From Comamonas testosteroni (lineage in GTDB: Bacteria; Pseudomonadota; Gammaproteobacteria; Burkholderiales; Burkholderiaceae_C): a stretch of DNA of 64,000 nucleotides. Shown here piece after piece: positions 1 through 8,689 of the stretch. Position numbers and translations under genes: made by a program. The notes under the pieces were generated by a model, which did not search any database, was not told where the DNA came from, and saw only the letters and a program-made list of their open reading frames with translations. Each line of letters begins with the position of its first letter. Position 1 is the stretch's first letter. The stretch lies in assembly GCF_014076415.1 (NCBI RefSeq), contig NZ_CP043568.1:5828001-5892000 (forward strand), read 5' to 3'.

Positions 1-446
1 CCCAGCACGGCACTGCTGAGATCCAGCGGCCCGGCCTGGGCCAGCACCGCCACGCCGCCAATCCCGAGCAGCACGGCAGCCACACGCGCGGGCGTAATCG
101 CCTCGGCAAACACCAGCGCCCCCACCACGGTAGCAACCAGTGGCGTGGTGGCATTGAAGATGGCGCTATAGCCCGATGGCAGCACCTGGGCCGCCAGCGC
201 GTACATGAGAAAGGGGATGCCGGAATTGATGACGCCCAGCCCCAGCAAGGGCCAAAGATAGCGTCCCGGCCTGGGCCGGTAGCCCATGGCAAACAACGCT
301 GCGCCAAGGCCCAGCGCTGAAAACAGGCCGCGTCCCACGGCCGTGGGCACGGCCCCCAGATGGGGTACGGCCACGCGCATGAATAAAAAACTGCCGCCCC
401 AGAGGGCGGCCAGTGTCATGAGTCGGATCAGGCTGGCAACAGACAT
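1..446 (-). CDS. EamA/DMT-family transporter, 3' end cut by the window edge
   Basis: About 149 codons are visible, covering the N-terminal part of a drug/metabolite transporter (EamA, ten-helix DMT superfamily). The reading begins MSVASLIRLMTLAALWGGS, with the aromatic/small-residue first helix and the W-G-G-S-F motif usual for EamA repeats. It continues through four or five hydrophobic helices, including a stretch around residues 70-100 (GVINSGIPFLMYALAAQV), and runs off at base 1 without a stop. A second in-frame ATG lies 9 bases upstream, at 455. The inner-membrane location is clear but the substrate cannot be told. It lies 58 bases downstream of the Nudix gene on the same strand and may be co-transcribed. 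The frame is open to the window edge and is a better fit than the overlapping frames. Confidence 0.8.
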   Translation of the reverse strand, partial: MSVASLIRLMTLAALWGGSFLFMRVAVPHLGAVPTAVGRGLFSALGLGAALFAMGYRPRPGRYLWPLLGLGVINSGIPFLMYALAAQVLPSGYSAIFNATTPLVATVVGALVFAEAITPARVAAVLLGIGGVAVLAQAGPLDLSSAVL

Positions 447-504
447 ACAGGGCATTGTGCACAGCCCCGGCCTGCACGCCTGTGACAACTGCCGAAGGCC
501 AATA

Positions 505-1062
505 TCAGTGAATCTGCACCAGCACATCGTCCAGCGTGGCACCGGCCTCTTCGGGCACCGGGCGCGTCAGCTGCGGCACCTTGTAGATGCTGGCATCGGC
601 ATGAATGAGGCCTATGTCATAGCGCTGGCCGGCCAGATAATCACCCACCGACTCCAGCACGATGGGGCTGCGATGCAGATGCTCGGTGGCCTTGAGCTCA
701 TCGAGCGAGAGCCAGACGCTGCGCACGATGCCGTCGTCCAGACGGCGCTGGGCATGGTGCACGCCCAGATCGCCCGTGAAGGCAAAGCGCAGATAGGTAA
801 TGTCCGAGCCCGTGCGCGTGCGCACAAAACGGTTCATGTAGATGCCGACCAGGGCCGTGGGCGTGAAACTGTAGGCTGTCTCCTCCATGACTTCGCGCAC
901 ACAGGCATCGACAGGGCTTTCGGAAGGGTCGAGATGACCGGCCGGCGTGTTCAGACGCAGTCCATCCGCCGTTTGTTCTTCCACCAGCAAAAAACGGCCA
1001 TCGCGTTCGATGATGGCCGAGACAGTCACATTGGGTTTCCAGCGATTGGGCATGGCCGGCAT
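505..1062 (-). CDS. nudJ: NudJ-like Nudix hydrolase (phosphatase)
   Basis: A 185-residue Nudix protein. The Nudix box is complete in order: G42, E48, then R56-E57 and E60-E61. The usual glycine after the EE-x is A63 instead. The N-terminus (KPNVTVSAIIERDGRFLLVEE) and the later GQRYDIGLI resemble NudJ (formerly YmfB), which removes phosphates from nucleotides and thiamine pyrophosphate in the cytoplasm. It is somewhat longer than E. coli NudJ (about 153 residues) because of a C-terminal extension (TRPVPEEAG...). In many proteobacteria nudJ sits next to mnmA, but here it lies between a GNAT gene (26 bases upstream) and a DMT transporter. An alternative start is residue 4. The family is secure; the exact substrate is inferred. 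Confidence 0.85.
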   Translation of the reverse strand: MPAMPNRWKPNVTVSAIIERDGRFLLVEEQTADGLRLNTPAGHLDPSESPVDACVREVMEETAYSFTPTALVGIYMNRFVRTRTGSDITYLRFAFTGDLGVHHAQRRLDDGIVRSVWLSLDELKATEHLHRSPIVLESVGDYLAGQRYDIGLIHADASIYKVPQLTRPVPEEAGATLDDVLVQIH

Positions 1063-1088
1063 TATCCTTGTCCCGAACCGACGATGTG

Positions 1089-1601
1089 TCAGATAAATCC
1101 CACCATATAGAGCGCTCCTTCGCCGTAACTGGCCAAATGTTGCTGCTGCGCAGCATTTGTCACGGATTCGACCACATAGCCTTGACGCTCCCAGTAAAGC
1201 CGTGATCCCTGCACCGAAACCAGTGCCGTGCGCTGCACACCGCGCGCTCTGGCCTGCGCCTTCAGGGCCTGCACCATGCGCCGCGCCAGGCCCTGACCGG
1301 CCGCAGCCTCGGACACGGCCATATCGTGCAGATAGAGCACGCTGGCGTCGTCATATTCGGCAAAGTCGCCATTGAGCGGCGTGATGGCTCCGGGGCGCGA
1401 CCAGTAGGCCGCCAGATAGGCCACCAGCTCGCCCCCTTGCTCGGCCGCCCAGGAACAATGCCCGGCGGTGCGCAAACGGCGCACAAACACCTCGCGCGGC
1501 TCGGCAAAGTCCGCGCCATAGCAATGCTGCTGTATGTGCATCACGGCATCCACATCGTCCGCGCCCAGCGCGCGCAGCAGGATTGGCATCGATCCGGACA
1601 T
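1089..1601 (-). CDS. GNAT-family N-acetyltransferase
   Basis: A 170-residue single-domain GNAT protein. The acetyl-CoA pyrophosphate-binding motif is visible as AAAGQGLARRMV (around residues 98-110), preceded by the typical beta-4 strand LYLHDMAVSE. A late RLYWERQGYV motif is the usual end of GNAT folds. The substrate is unknown. I chose ATG 1601; the frame also opens with a TTG three bases earlier, and an ATG at 1589 is possible. It is the first gene of a short minus-strand group with the Nudix hydrolase and the transporter. Its upstream region carries a partial copy of the hairpin repeat seen elsewhere in the window. Confidence 0.85.
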   Translation of the reverse strand: MSGSMPILLRALGADDVDAVMHIQQHCYGADFAEPREVFVRRLRTAGHCSWAAEQGGELVAYLAAYWSRPGAITPLNGDFAEYDDASVLYLHDMAVSEAAAGQGLARRMVQALKAQARARGVQRTALVSVQGSRLYWERQGYVVESVTNAAQQQHLASYGEGALYMVGFI

Positions 1602-1728
1602 CAAATACTCTCAAATCAATAGCTGTCAACGATTACCAGTCAATGGCTGGCTACCAGTTTCAATCAAACTCAGGCACATAGCTTAGCAAGCCGTTCATCT
1701 CGCATCAGTGTGTAGGCGCTATCGCAAT

Positions 1729-1747
1729 AGTAATGATTCTCAATTGG
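1729..1747. promoter_or_regulatory. Candidate Fur box upstream of the DUF2061 gene
   Basis: On the minus strand the site reads CCAATTGAGAATCATTACT. By hand count it matches the classical 19-base Fur consensus at 12 positions, including the diagnostic run GA-AATCATTA. It lies about 50 bases before the DUF2061 start and could also serve the divergent acetyltransferase. No clear -10/-35 pair was identified around it. Iron control is an inference. Confidence 0.4.
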
Positions 1748-1798
1748 AAATTCGTATCGACCCTCCCTACCATTCATACATCGCTCAGGGAGAAACAG

Positions 1799-2053
1799 AT
1801 GACACGCTTGATCAAGACATTGCGCCAGAACCAGCTCACGCTGACCAAGACCGCCAGCTACTACGTGATCCACATCACCGTGGCCGCCTGCGTCGCCTAT
1901 GCCGTGACCGGCAATCTGATTGCCTCGCTGACGCTGAGCCTGCTGGAGCCCACAGTCCAGGCCTTTGCCTTCTTCTTCCATGAAAAAGTCTGGGAGCGCC
2001 GCCTGAAGAAACGCGAGCAGCAAGGGCTTGCCGGACAAGCGCTGAGCGCCTGA
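1799..2053 (+). CDS. DUF2061-family small membrane protein
   Basis: An 84-residue protein matching the DUF2061 pattern: a short basic N-terminus (MTRLIKTLRQNQ), then helices around residues 20-45 (YYVIHITVAACVAYAVTGNLIASL) and a family-typical EP-T-V-Q-AFAFFFHEKVWER segment. The C-terminus is basic. The molecular role of the family is unknown. The start is set by a purine-rich ribosome-binding site (AGGGAG) just upstream. An upstream Fur-like site hints at iron-linked expression. A 30-codon open frame follows after 9 bases. Confidence 0.75.
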   Translation: MTRLIKTLRQNQLTLTKTASYYVIHITVAACVAYAVTGNLIASLTLSLLEPTVQAFAFFFHEKVWERRLKKREQQGLAGQALSA

Positions 2054-2062
2054 GAGCCGCCT

Positions 2063-2155
2063 ATGAACACCGACCACCCCGCCACTTTTGCGCAATGGCT
2101 GCTGCGCTCCCTGGCCACGCTGGGTGACTGCAACGGCAACCTCAATGACTTGTAG
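2063..2155 (+). CDS. Possible 30-residue peptide or gene remnant
   Basis: A short frame begins at an ATG 9 bases after the DUF2061 stop and ends at a TAG after 30 codons (MNTDHPATFAQWLL...). It has no recognisable domain. The close spacing would allow translational coupling, but the length is within chance expectation. It could be the start of a gene truncated by a deletion. Low confidence. Confidence 0.2.
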   Translation: MNTDHPATFAQWLLRSLATLGDCNGNLNDL

Positions 2156-2186
2156 AAATCATGTGTACAAGCCTTGGCATAAGCCA

Positions 2187-2294
2187 TGGATAAATCCTGA
2201 ATATCCCAGCGCCATTCTGCTTTTTTGATATTCGATGTACAGAAGCCCACGAGACCGGCTCTCCGGCGCCATTGCCACCTGTGGATAAATCCTG
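2187..2294. repeat. Two 13-base direct repeats upstream of the aminotransferase
   Basis: The sequence TGGATAAATCCTG occurs identically at 2187-2199 and 2282-2294, in the gap between the DUF2061 region and the aminotransferase. Each copy contains a partial dyad (GGAT/ATCC). The spacing of 95 bases, close to nine helical turns, would suit a looping repressor, but no regulator gene is adjacent. This could also be repeat debris. Nothing else was recognised in this 218-base gap. Confidence 0.4.
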
Positions 2295-2373
2295 CAGCAC
2301 ACGCCCATGGGTTTGCGGCTATTTGCCAAACCGGGCCCAAGGCCAACAATGGCCGGGAATCCAAGGAGTTCCC

Positions 2374-3729
2374 ATGCAGCTTGCAGACCGCCAGACATCC
2401 GCAGACCTCGCGCGCCACGACGAACAATGGCTGAGCGCCCACTGGATGCCGTTCACCGGCAACCGCAACTTCAAGGCCAGGCCCCGCATCATCACGGGCG
2501 CCCAAGGCGCCTACTACAGCGATGCCGATGGCCGGCGCATTTTCGACGGCCTCTCGGGCCTGTGGTGCTCGGGGCTGGGCCATGGGCGCCGCGAGATCGC
2601 CGAGGCCATTGGACAGGCTGCGCTGCAGCTCGATTACGCTCCCGCCTTCCAGTTCGGCCACCCGGCCTCGTTCGCGCTGGCCAACCGCATCGTGGCACTG
2701 ATGCCCCAGGGGCTTGAGCATGTGTTCTTCACCGGCTCGGGCTCGGAAGCCGCCGACACCTCGCTGAAGATGGCGCGCGCCTACTGGCGCGCCAGGGGCC
2801 AGGGCACAAAAACCCGGCTGATCGGCCGTGAAAAGGGCTACCACGGCGTGAACTTTGGCGGCATCTCGGTAGGCGGCATGGGGGGCAACCGCAAGATGTT
2901 CGGCCAAGGGATCGAAGCCGACCATCTGCCGCACACCCAGCCGCCACCGGGTTCGTTCTTCAAGGGCCAGCCCCAGGCCGATGGACGTGCCCTGGCAGAC
3001 CGGCTGCTCGATCTGATCGCCCTGCATGACGCCAGCAATATCGCCGCCGTGATCGTGGAGCCCATGTCGGGCTCGGGCGGGGTGGTGATTCCGCCCGCCG
3101 GCTATCTCCAGCGCTTGCGCGAAATCTGCACCCAGCACGACATCCTGCTGATCTTCGACGAGGTCATCACGGGCTTTGGCCGCCTCGGAGCGATGACGGC
3201 GGCCGAGGCCTTTGGCGTGACGCCGGACATCATGAATATCGCCAAGCAGGTCAGCAATGGTGCCCAGCCGCTGGGAGCCTGCGTGGTCTCGCCCGCCATC
3301 TATGACCAGTTCATGGCAGCCGGAGGGCCTCAGTACATGCTGGAGTTTGCCCACGGCTATACCTATTCGGCCCATCCCGTGGCCTGCGCGGCAGGCATTG
3401 CCGCACTGGATCTGCTGGAGCGCGAAGACGGCCCGGGCCGCGTGCGCGCGCTGGCCCCCTTCTTCGAGCAGGCCGTGCACAGCCTCAAGGGCGCCAGGCA
3501 TGTGCTGGACATCCGCAATATCGGCCTGGCGGCAGGTCTCACGATCGCCCCGCTGCCCGGCGAACCCGCCAGACGCCCTTACGAGATCGCCATGAAATGC
3601 TGGGAAGCCGGCTTCTATGTGCGCTACGGCGGCGACACGATTCAGCTGGCGCCGCCCTTCATCAGCGAGCAGGCCGAGATCGAGCGGCTCATCAACGCAC
3701 TGGGCGATGCGCTGCAGGCCACCGACTGA
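2374..3729 (+). CDS. Class III aminotransferase, omega-amino acid:pyruvate type
   Basis: 451 residues. A PLP enzyme of the ornithine-aminotransferase-like fold, closest in appearance to beta-alanine/omega-amino acid:pyruvate transaminases. Signs are LSGLWCSGLGH near the N-terminus, the FFTGSGSEAADTS phosphate-binding turn, ILLIFDEVITGFGR with the PLP-pyridine aspartate, and the Schiff-base lysine in NIAKQVSNGAQP (K291 by my count). Such enzymes transfer an amino group from beta-alanine, taurine-like amines or other omega-amines to pyruvate. I chose ATG 2374 because AAGGAG precedes it by seven bases; the frame itself extends 34 codons further upstream. It stands alone and is followed by a strong terminator. 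The exact substrate is uncertain. Confidence 0.85.
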   Translation: MQLADRQTSADLARHDEQWLSAHWMPFTGNRNFKARPRIITGAQGAYYSDADGRRIFDGLSGLWCSGLGHGRREIAEAIGQAALQLDYAPAFQFGHPASFALANRIVALMPQGLEHVFFTGSGSEAADTSLKMARAYWRARGQGTKTRLIGREKGYHGVNFGGISVGGMGGNRKMFGQGIEADHLPHTQPPPGSFFKGQPQADGRALADRLLDLIALHDASNIAAVIVEPMSGSGGVVIPPAGYLQRLREICTQHDILLIFDEVITGFGRLGAMTAAEAFGVTPDIMNIAKQVSNGAQPLGACVVSPAIYDQFMAAGGPQYMLEFAHGYTYSAHPVACAAGIAALDLLEREDGPGRVRALAPFFEQAVHSLKGARHVLDIRNIGLAAGLTIAPLPGEPARRPYEIAMKCWEAGFYVRYGGDTIQLAPPFISEQAEIERLINALGDALQATD

Positions 3730-3743
3730 ATTATCAAATCAAT

Positions 3744-3783
3744 AGCTTCAATCGCTTACCACGCAAGCGATTGAAGCTTTTTT
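3744..3783 (+). terminator. Rho-independent terminator after the aminotransferase
   Basis: A perfect 14-base stem (AGCTTCAATCGCTT pairing across a 7-base loop) is followed by six T residues. It lies between two convergent genes. The stem carries the AGC...GCT core seen in other intergenic hairpins of this window. Confidence 0.9.
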
Positions 3784-3791
3784 ATCCAATT

Positions 3792-4553
3792 TCAGGAAAG
3801 CCGTGCCGCCAGGGCTTCGAATTCGGCGACAGGCACTTCTTCCGCGCGGCGCTGCAGGTCGAACTCGCCGGCAAAGCCCTTGGTTTCCAGCCACTTGCCC
3901 AGGGTGTTGCGCAGGATCTTGCGGCGCTGGCTGAACGCCACCTGCACCAGCTCTTCCAGCAGCTTGGGATCGAGATCCGCAGGCTGCTCGCGCGGAATCA
4001 TGCGCACCACGGCACTGTCCACCTTGGGAGGCGGATTGAAGCTGCCCGGCGGCACGAACAGCACATCTTCCATGGCGTAGCGCCACTGCAGCATCACCGA
4101 CAGACGGCCATAGGCCGAGGTGCCGGCGTCGGCCACCATGCGGTCTATGACCTCTTTTTGCAGCATGAAATGCTGATCCTGCACCACATCCACCTGCTCC
4201 AGCAGATGGAAAAGAATGGGGCTGGAGATGTTGTAGGGCAGATTGCCGACCACGCGCAACTTGGCCACGCCCAGACGCGCAGCCAGCGCACGGAAGTCCA
4301 CCTTGAGCACATCGGACTCGACCACATCGAGATCGTCGCGCAGACGCAGACGGGCCGCCAAGTCGCGGTCCAGCTCGATCACGGTGAGCTTGCCCAGGCG
4401 CTCGACCAGGGGCTGGGACAGCGCCATCAGGCCGGGGCCGATCTCGACCATGGGTTCGCCCGCCTTGGGGTCGATGGCCTGGACGATGTTGTCGATGATG
4501 GCGCCGTCGGTCAGGAAATTCTGGCCGAAGCGCTTGCGGGGAATATGTTTCAT
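3792..4553 (-). CDS. rsmA: 16S rRNA A1518/A1519 dimethyltransferase RsmA (KsgA)
   Basis: 253 residues, normal length for KsgA. It begins [14 protein letters not shown], the invariant KsgA start. It has the SAM-binding EIGPGL motif (residues 37-42) and the catalytic NLPY (104-107), and ends in the usual [11 protein letters not shown] region. It dimethylates two adenines in helix 45 of 16S rRNA during late 30S assembly. It is the last gene of an lptD-surA-rsmA operon; pdxA, which lies between surA and rsmA in E. coli, is absent here. Immediately upstream a perfect 10-base-stem hairpin (4564-4585) lies between a GGAG and the start codon, and there is no close Shine-Dalgarno sequence. Translation may therefore depend on coupling or on that fold. 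Confidence 0.95.
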   Translation of the reverse strand: MKHIPRKRFGQNFLTDGAIIDNIVQAIDPKAGEPMVEIGPGLMALSQPLVERLGKLTVIELDRDLAARLRLRDDLDVVESDVLKVDFRALAARLGVAKLRVVGNLPYNISSPILFHLLEQVDVVQDQHFMLQKEVIDRMVADAGTSAYGRLSVMLQWRYAMEDVLFVPPGSFNPPPKVDSAVVRMIPREQPADLDPKLLEELVQVAFSQRRKILRNTLGKWLETKGFAGEFDLQRRAEEVPVAEFEALAARLS

Positions 4554-4655
4554 GAATGCGAAAGCGGTGCCTGGGCACCGCTTGGAATGGGGAGGAGCTC
4601 CGATGCCCGGTGCACAATCATGACACTACCGGGCACTCAAGCGGATTGAATGGAC

Positions 4656-6083
4656 TTATTGGGGTGGCTCGCGGTATTCCACAAAGGCCTTGCCGCGCAG
4701 CTCCTTGAGCCAGGTTTCGTAGTCCTGTTCGGCCTTGCGATCGCGCACCACGTTACGCACCATTTCGCGCTGTTCGCGTTCGGTGAGCTTTTCCTGGCGA
4801 CGTTCGATCAGCTGAATCAGGTGCACGCCGAAACGCGACACCACGGGGTTGCTGATCTGGCCGGGCTGGAGGCTGTCGAGCACTCGCTCGAACTCGGGCA
4901 CGAACTGGCCTGGCGAGGACCAGCCCAGATCACCGCCATTGCGGGCGCTGCCGTCCTTGGAGAACTCCTGCGCCAGTTGCTGGAAGGTGGCCTGACCAGC
5001 TTCCACACGGCGCTTGTAGTCCTCCAGGCGCTTGGCCGCCTGCGCTTCGGTCATGCCCTCACCCACGGTCAGCAGGATATGGCGGCTGTGGTTCTGCGTG
5101 ATGTACACGGGCGCACCGGACTGGGACTTCTCCAGCACCTTGAGCACGTGGAAACCGGCACCCGAACGGAACGGGCCGACGATGGCGCCGACCGCCGCAT
5201 TGCCCACTTGCTGAGAAAACAGCTCGGGGTAATCGCTCATGAGGCGCATGCCCATGGCGCCGCCACCCTGGCCATTGGGCACATCCGAGAACTCACGCAC
5301 GGCAGCGATGAAATCGGGATTCTTGCGCGCCGCTTCTGCCGCCTGCTTGGCCTTGGCTTCGCGCTCCGCCACCACGGCAGGGCTGGCGTTTTCCGGCACG
5401 GTGATCAGGATATGACCCAGATTGGCTGCCGCACCAGCCGCCGCATCGCCGGGGCGCCTTTGCTCCTTGAGATAGCGATCGATGTCGGCTTCCGTGACCT
5501 TGACGCGGCCATCCACATCACGCTCGCGCACACGCTGCATCAGCATCTGGTTGCGGATCTCCGAACGGAACTGCGCTTCGGAAATCCCTTCGGCCTTCAG
5601 GCGCGACAGCAGGCCGGCCTTGTCGGTACTGTTCTGGCGCGCCACATTGGCCACGGCCTGATCGACCGTCATGTTGTCAATGTTGATGCCCGTGTCCTTG
5701 GCTTCCTGCAACTGCACGCGTTCGACAATCAGGCGCTCCAGCACCTGGCGGGCCAGCTCGCTCTGGGACGGAAGCTGGCCGCCCTGCTCGGTCACGTTCT
5801 GCGCCACGCGCGCCATGCGCGCACGCACTTCGTTATTGGTGATGGGCTCGGAATTGACCACGGCCACGATGTAATCGGCCGAGCGAACACCCTGTGCGGC
5901 TGCCGGAGCCTGACGCCCCGAGGGCTGGGCCGTAGCCTCCAATGCGCGCGAGATGGAGGAGTCCTTGCCAGCCTTGGCCTTGCTGCCGGGACTCTTCAGG
6001 CCCTGGGCCTGTACACCGGCAGCCATTACAGCCAGTGCCACGGCAACAGCACATGCATTGGATGTCTTGGAGAAAAAACGCAT
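4656..6083 (-). CDS. surA: Periplasmic peptidyl-prolyl isomerase / OMP chaperone SurA
   Basis: 475 residues. It has an N-terminal signal peptide (cleavage likely after AAGVQA, residue 26), a low-complexity linker, an N-terminal chaperone domain (IVAVVNSEPITNNEV...) and two parvulin (PPIC) domains. These begin near LGHILITVPENA and SRHILLTVGEGM. SurA escorts unfolded outer-membrane proteins, including LptD, to the BAM complex. It lies 14 bases downstream of lptD, the conserved pairing. The start at 6083 leaves a complete signal peptide. It is slightly longer than E. coli SurA (428) because of the alanine/serine-rich linker after the signal peptide. Confidence 0.95.
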   Translation of the reverse strand: MRFFSKTSNACAVAVALAVMAAGVQAQGLKSPGSKAKAGKDSSISRALEATAQPSGRQAPAAAQGVRSADYIVAVVNSEPITNNEVRARMARVAQNVTEQGGQLPSQSELARQVLERLIVERVQLQEAKDTGINIDNMTVDQAVANVARQNSTDKAGLLSRLKAEGISEAQFRSEIRNQMLMQRVRERDVDGRVKVTEADIDRYLKEQRRPGDAAAGAAANLGHILITVPENASPAVVAEREAKAKQAAEAARKNPDFIAAVREFSDVPNGQGGGAMGMRLMSDYPELFSQQVGNAAVGAIVGPFRSGAGFHVLKVLEKSQSGAPVYITQNHSRHILLTVGEGMTEAQAAKRLEDYKRRVEAGQATFQQLAQEFSKDGSARNGGDLGWSSPGQFVPEFERVLDSLQPGQISNPVVSRFGVHLIQLIERRQEKLTEREQREMVRNVVRDRKAEQDYETWLKELRGKAFVEYREPPQ

Positions 6084-6097
6084 GAAAAAAGCCTTGA

Positions 6098-8575
6098 TTA
6101 ATCGTAATTGGTAAAGCGGCTGGGCGGAGTCACCGCCTCACGCAAATATTGATAGCGCGGCACATTCTGCTTGAGGCTGGAGGTGGGATCGGCACCAAAG
6201 CTCAGGCGCGAGAAGCCCACGAACTCCATCTGGAACAGCAGACGCAGATTGGACTGGATGAACGAGCTTTGCAGACGCTCCAGCACCACACGGCCAATCC
6301 AGCAGCAACCGTCGTATTCCAGGCCGACCACGGTATCCACCAGCTTGTTGTCCTTGATGGAGTAGTTGAGGCGGCCCACGGCATACCAGCGGCCACCGCC
6401 CTGACCGCGACCGGCGCCCAGTTCCTTGCCCTTGTCACCCCAGAGGTCGTTGATGGGCCATTGCCAGCCCACGTCCACCAGCTCGCTGGAGGGCTTCTTG
6501 GTGACCGTATCCAGCTGCGTGCGGTAGCCAATGTTGAAGGTGCGATAGTTGCCCGGACTGTAACGCACCGTAGCCGTGGTACGCACCGTGCGATTCAAGT
6601 CCTTGTTGTACTGGGTCGTGCCTTCCAGCGACCACTTGTCGGTCCAGTTGAAGGCCGCGCCCAGCAGGATATCGGACAGCTTGCTGGTGGCAGCCACCTC
6701 ACCGGGCAGCAGCACGCGCTGATCGGACAGGCGAACGCGCTGGGCCACGGCGAACTTGAGCTTTTCTGCGCCGCTTTCGGGGTCGATGAAGCGCGAGGTC
6801 GCGCCCAGCGTCATCAGGTGGTTATCGGCAATGCGGTCCTGACCGACATAGTCGTTCTCGGAAAAAATACTCGCGAAGTTGAAATCGCTGCGACCCGTAT
6901 CGTAGAGCGGCAGCATGCTCTGGTCGCGATAGGGCGTATAGGTGTAGAAGGCCCGGGGCTCGAAGGTCTGCAGCAGATTCTTGCCGAACCAGGAGGTGTC
7001 GCGCTCGAAGATCAGGCCGCTGTCCAGGCTGAAGGTGGGCAAGGTCCGGTTGGCGCTCTTGCTGCCGTTGCTCATCAGCTGATCGGTCTGATACATGGAG
7101 GTATGCAGCATCAGCTTGGGCGTGATGAAGGCGCCGGGAGACAGGAATGGCCGGCTCAGCTGTGCCTGCACATAGCTGCGCTGACCGTTGTTGCCGACCT
7201 GACCCGTGATGGGGCGAATCAGCTCGAAGCGTGTGGTGTCGGCCACCACGGAGAAATCCAGCCCATGCGGCAGGTCCAGCGGCGTGTAGCGGTACTGCAG
7301 CTGCGGCACCATGCTGTAGGGCGGCGCAATCGGCGAAGTCACATCCTGCTGCACCTGGTAGCGCAGCACATTGAGGCTCAGCACCCCATCGCCCTTGGCC
7401 CAGCTCAGATTGGCCGTGCTGGGCAGCAGGCGCTGGCGCAGCGCCACGGGAGCCAGGCGGAAGTCGCGCCAGTAATCACCGTCGCTGACGCGGTTCAGAT
7501 TGAGGTTCAGCCCCAGACCGCCGACCGGCGTATCGAAGCTCGCACGATGCTGCCAGGAATAACCCCAGCGATCGCGGTTGCGCAGATTGTCGCCCGGCAT
7601 GTAGCTGGCATAGGTCTCGCCCGAGTAGCTGGGCTCCAGATAGCGGAACTGTCCCGTCAGGTTCACGCCGCGCTTGGTCATCAGCGTGGGCGTGATGGTC
7701 ATATCGCGATTGGGGGCGATATTCCAGTAATAGGGCTGTGAATACTCGATGCCGCCGAGCTTGTCCATGCCTATCATGGGCGGCAGCAGGCCCGATTTGC
7801 GCTTGTCCGAGAGCGGAAAGCTCATGCGCGGCACGGGCAGGACGGTCACGCCCTTGAACTTCAGGGACGCACCCTCGGCCACCCCCACCTCTTCGGCCAT
7901 GTCCAGATGAATGGTCTTGGCCTCGAGCACCCAGCTCGGCTCCCAGCTGGCCTCGTCATCGCGCTGGCAGGTGGTGTAGGTGGCGTCATGGACGACCGAA
8001 CGATCCTTGTCGATGAAATCCACTCGCGAGGATTCGCCATGGCCGCCCGTGGCCAGAAAGCGATAGTTGGCATTGTCGAACTGGCCCTTGAAGGCATCCA
8101 TCTGCAGATCCAGCACCGTACCCTCGTAGACATTGCCGGCCTGGTTGATGTGGACCGAGCCCACGGCGTTGATCCTGTCGTCCGGAACCGCATAGTCGAG
8201 CTTGTCCGCGCGGATCATGGTGTCGCCGCGGCGCAACTCTGCCTCGCCATGAACCGAGGCCTTGATATCGGGCTGACCGGACAGGCTGTCACCTTTGATA
8301 TAGATGGGCTGCTGGTCGCGCACTTCCTGAGGATAGCTCTCCTGCAACAGACTGCTGGACTTGAGTTCCAAGGCTGGCAGCTCGCCCGCGACGCTGGAGG
8401 AGGACAATCCGCTCGCAGTGTCGGCAGACTGGGCATGGACTTGCATGCCAGCACCCGCCCATGCCAGTGCCACAGCCCATGCCAGAGGACGAATCACCGG
8501 CCGAGCAGCTCCCGCACGCGTCGAACGGGCAGGGCAGGCAGGTAGGAAATCTCGCGGATGGGATGGGGATTGCAC
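6098..8575 (-). CDS. lptD: LPS-assembly outer membrane protein LptD
   Basis: About 825 residues. After a signal segment (PLAWAVALAWAGAGMQVHAQ) comes the LptA-like beta-jellyroll (GEAELRRGDTMIRADKLDY...AVGSVHINQAG). A C-terminal 26-strand barrel follows, with alternating aromatic strands and the late paired cysteines in LEYDGCCWIGRVVLER. Together with LptE it inserts LPS into the outer leaflet. The start is unclear: there is no ATG in the right place, only GTG 8575 or TTG 8620. I prefer GTG 8575, but neither has a good ribosome-binding site. It is first in the operon with surA and rsmA, and divergent from an AmgK-like kinase whose start is about 115 bases away. Confidence 0.93.
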   Translation of the reverse strand: MQSPSHPRDFLPACPARSTRAGAARPVIRPLAWAVALAWAGAGMQVHAQSADTASGLSSSSVAGELPALELKSSSLLQESYPQEVRDQQPIYIKGDSLSGQPDIKASVHGEAELRRGDTMIRADKLDYAVPDDRINAVGSVHINQAGNVYEGTVLDLQMDAFKGQFDNANYRFLATGGHGESSRVDFIDKDRSVVHDATYTTCQRDDEASWEPSWVLEAKTIHLDMAEEVGVAEGASLKFKGVTVLPVPRMSFPLSDKRKSGLLPPMIGMDKLGGIEYSQPYYWNIAPNRDMTITPTLMTKRGVNLTGQFRYLEPSYSGETYASYMPGDNLRNRDRWGYSWQHRASFDTPVGGLGLNLNLNRVSDGDYWRDFRLAPVALRQRLLPSTANLSWAKGDGVLSLNVLRYQVQQDVTSPIAPPYSMVPQLQYRYTPLDLPHGLDFSVVADTTRFELIRPITGQVGNNGQRSYVQAQLSRPFLSPGAFITPKLMLHTSMYQTDQLMSNGSKSANRTLPTFSLDSGLIFERDTSWFGKNLLQTFEPRAFYTYTPYRDQSMLPLYDTGRSDFNFASIFSENDYVGQDRIADNHLMTLGATSRFIDPESGAEKLKFAVAQRVRLSDQRVLLPGEVAATSKLSDILLGAAFNWTDKWSLEGTTQYNKDLNRTVRTTATVRYSPGNYRTFNIGYRTQLDTVTKKPSSELVDVGWQWPINDLWGDKGKELGAGRGQGGGRWYAVGRLNYSIKDNKLVDTVVGLEYDGCCWIGRVVLERLQSSFIQSNLRLLFQMEFVGFSRLSFGADPTSSLKQNVPRYQYLREAVTPPSRFTNYD

Positions 8576-8689
8576 GATGATCTTGAACGTCAAAAGCGCG
8601 CGTGCCCTGGCACACGTCAACAGAAAACCGAGAGCCTAGCACCACTGTCCACAGATGCGGCGGCATCGGTTTGTAAAATCCGATTATCC

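Noticed and set aside
1897..3501. 534-codon minus-strand frame opposite the aminotransferase
   Set aside because: Antisense to the PLP enzyme and running through the DUF2061 gene; no coding signs.
4564..4585. Hairpin before rsmA taken as a terminator of surA
   Set aside because: There is no T-tract on the minus strand, so termination is unlikely; it is kept only as a leader feature.
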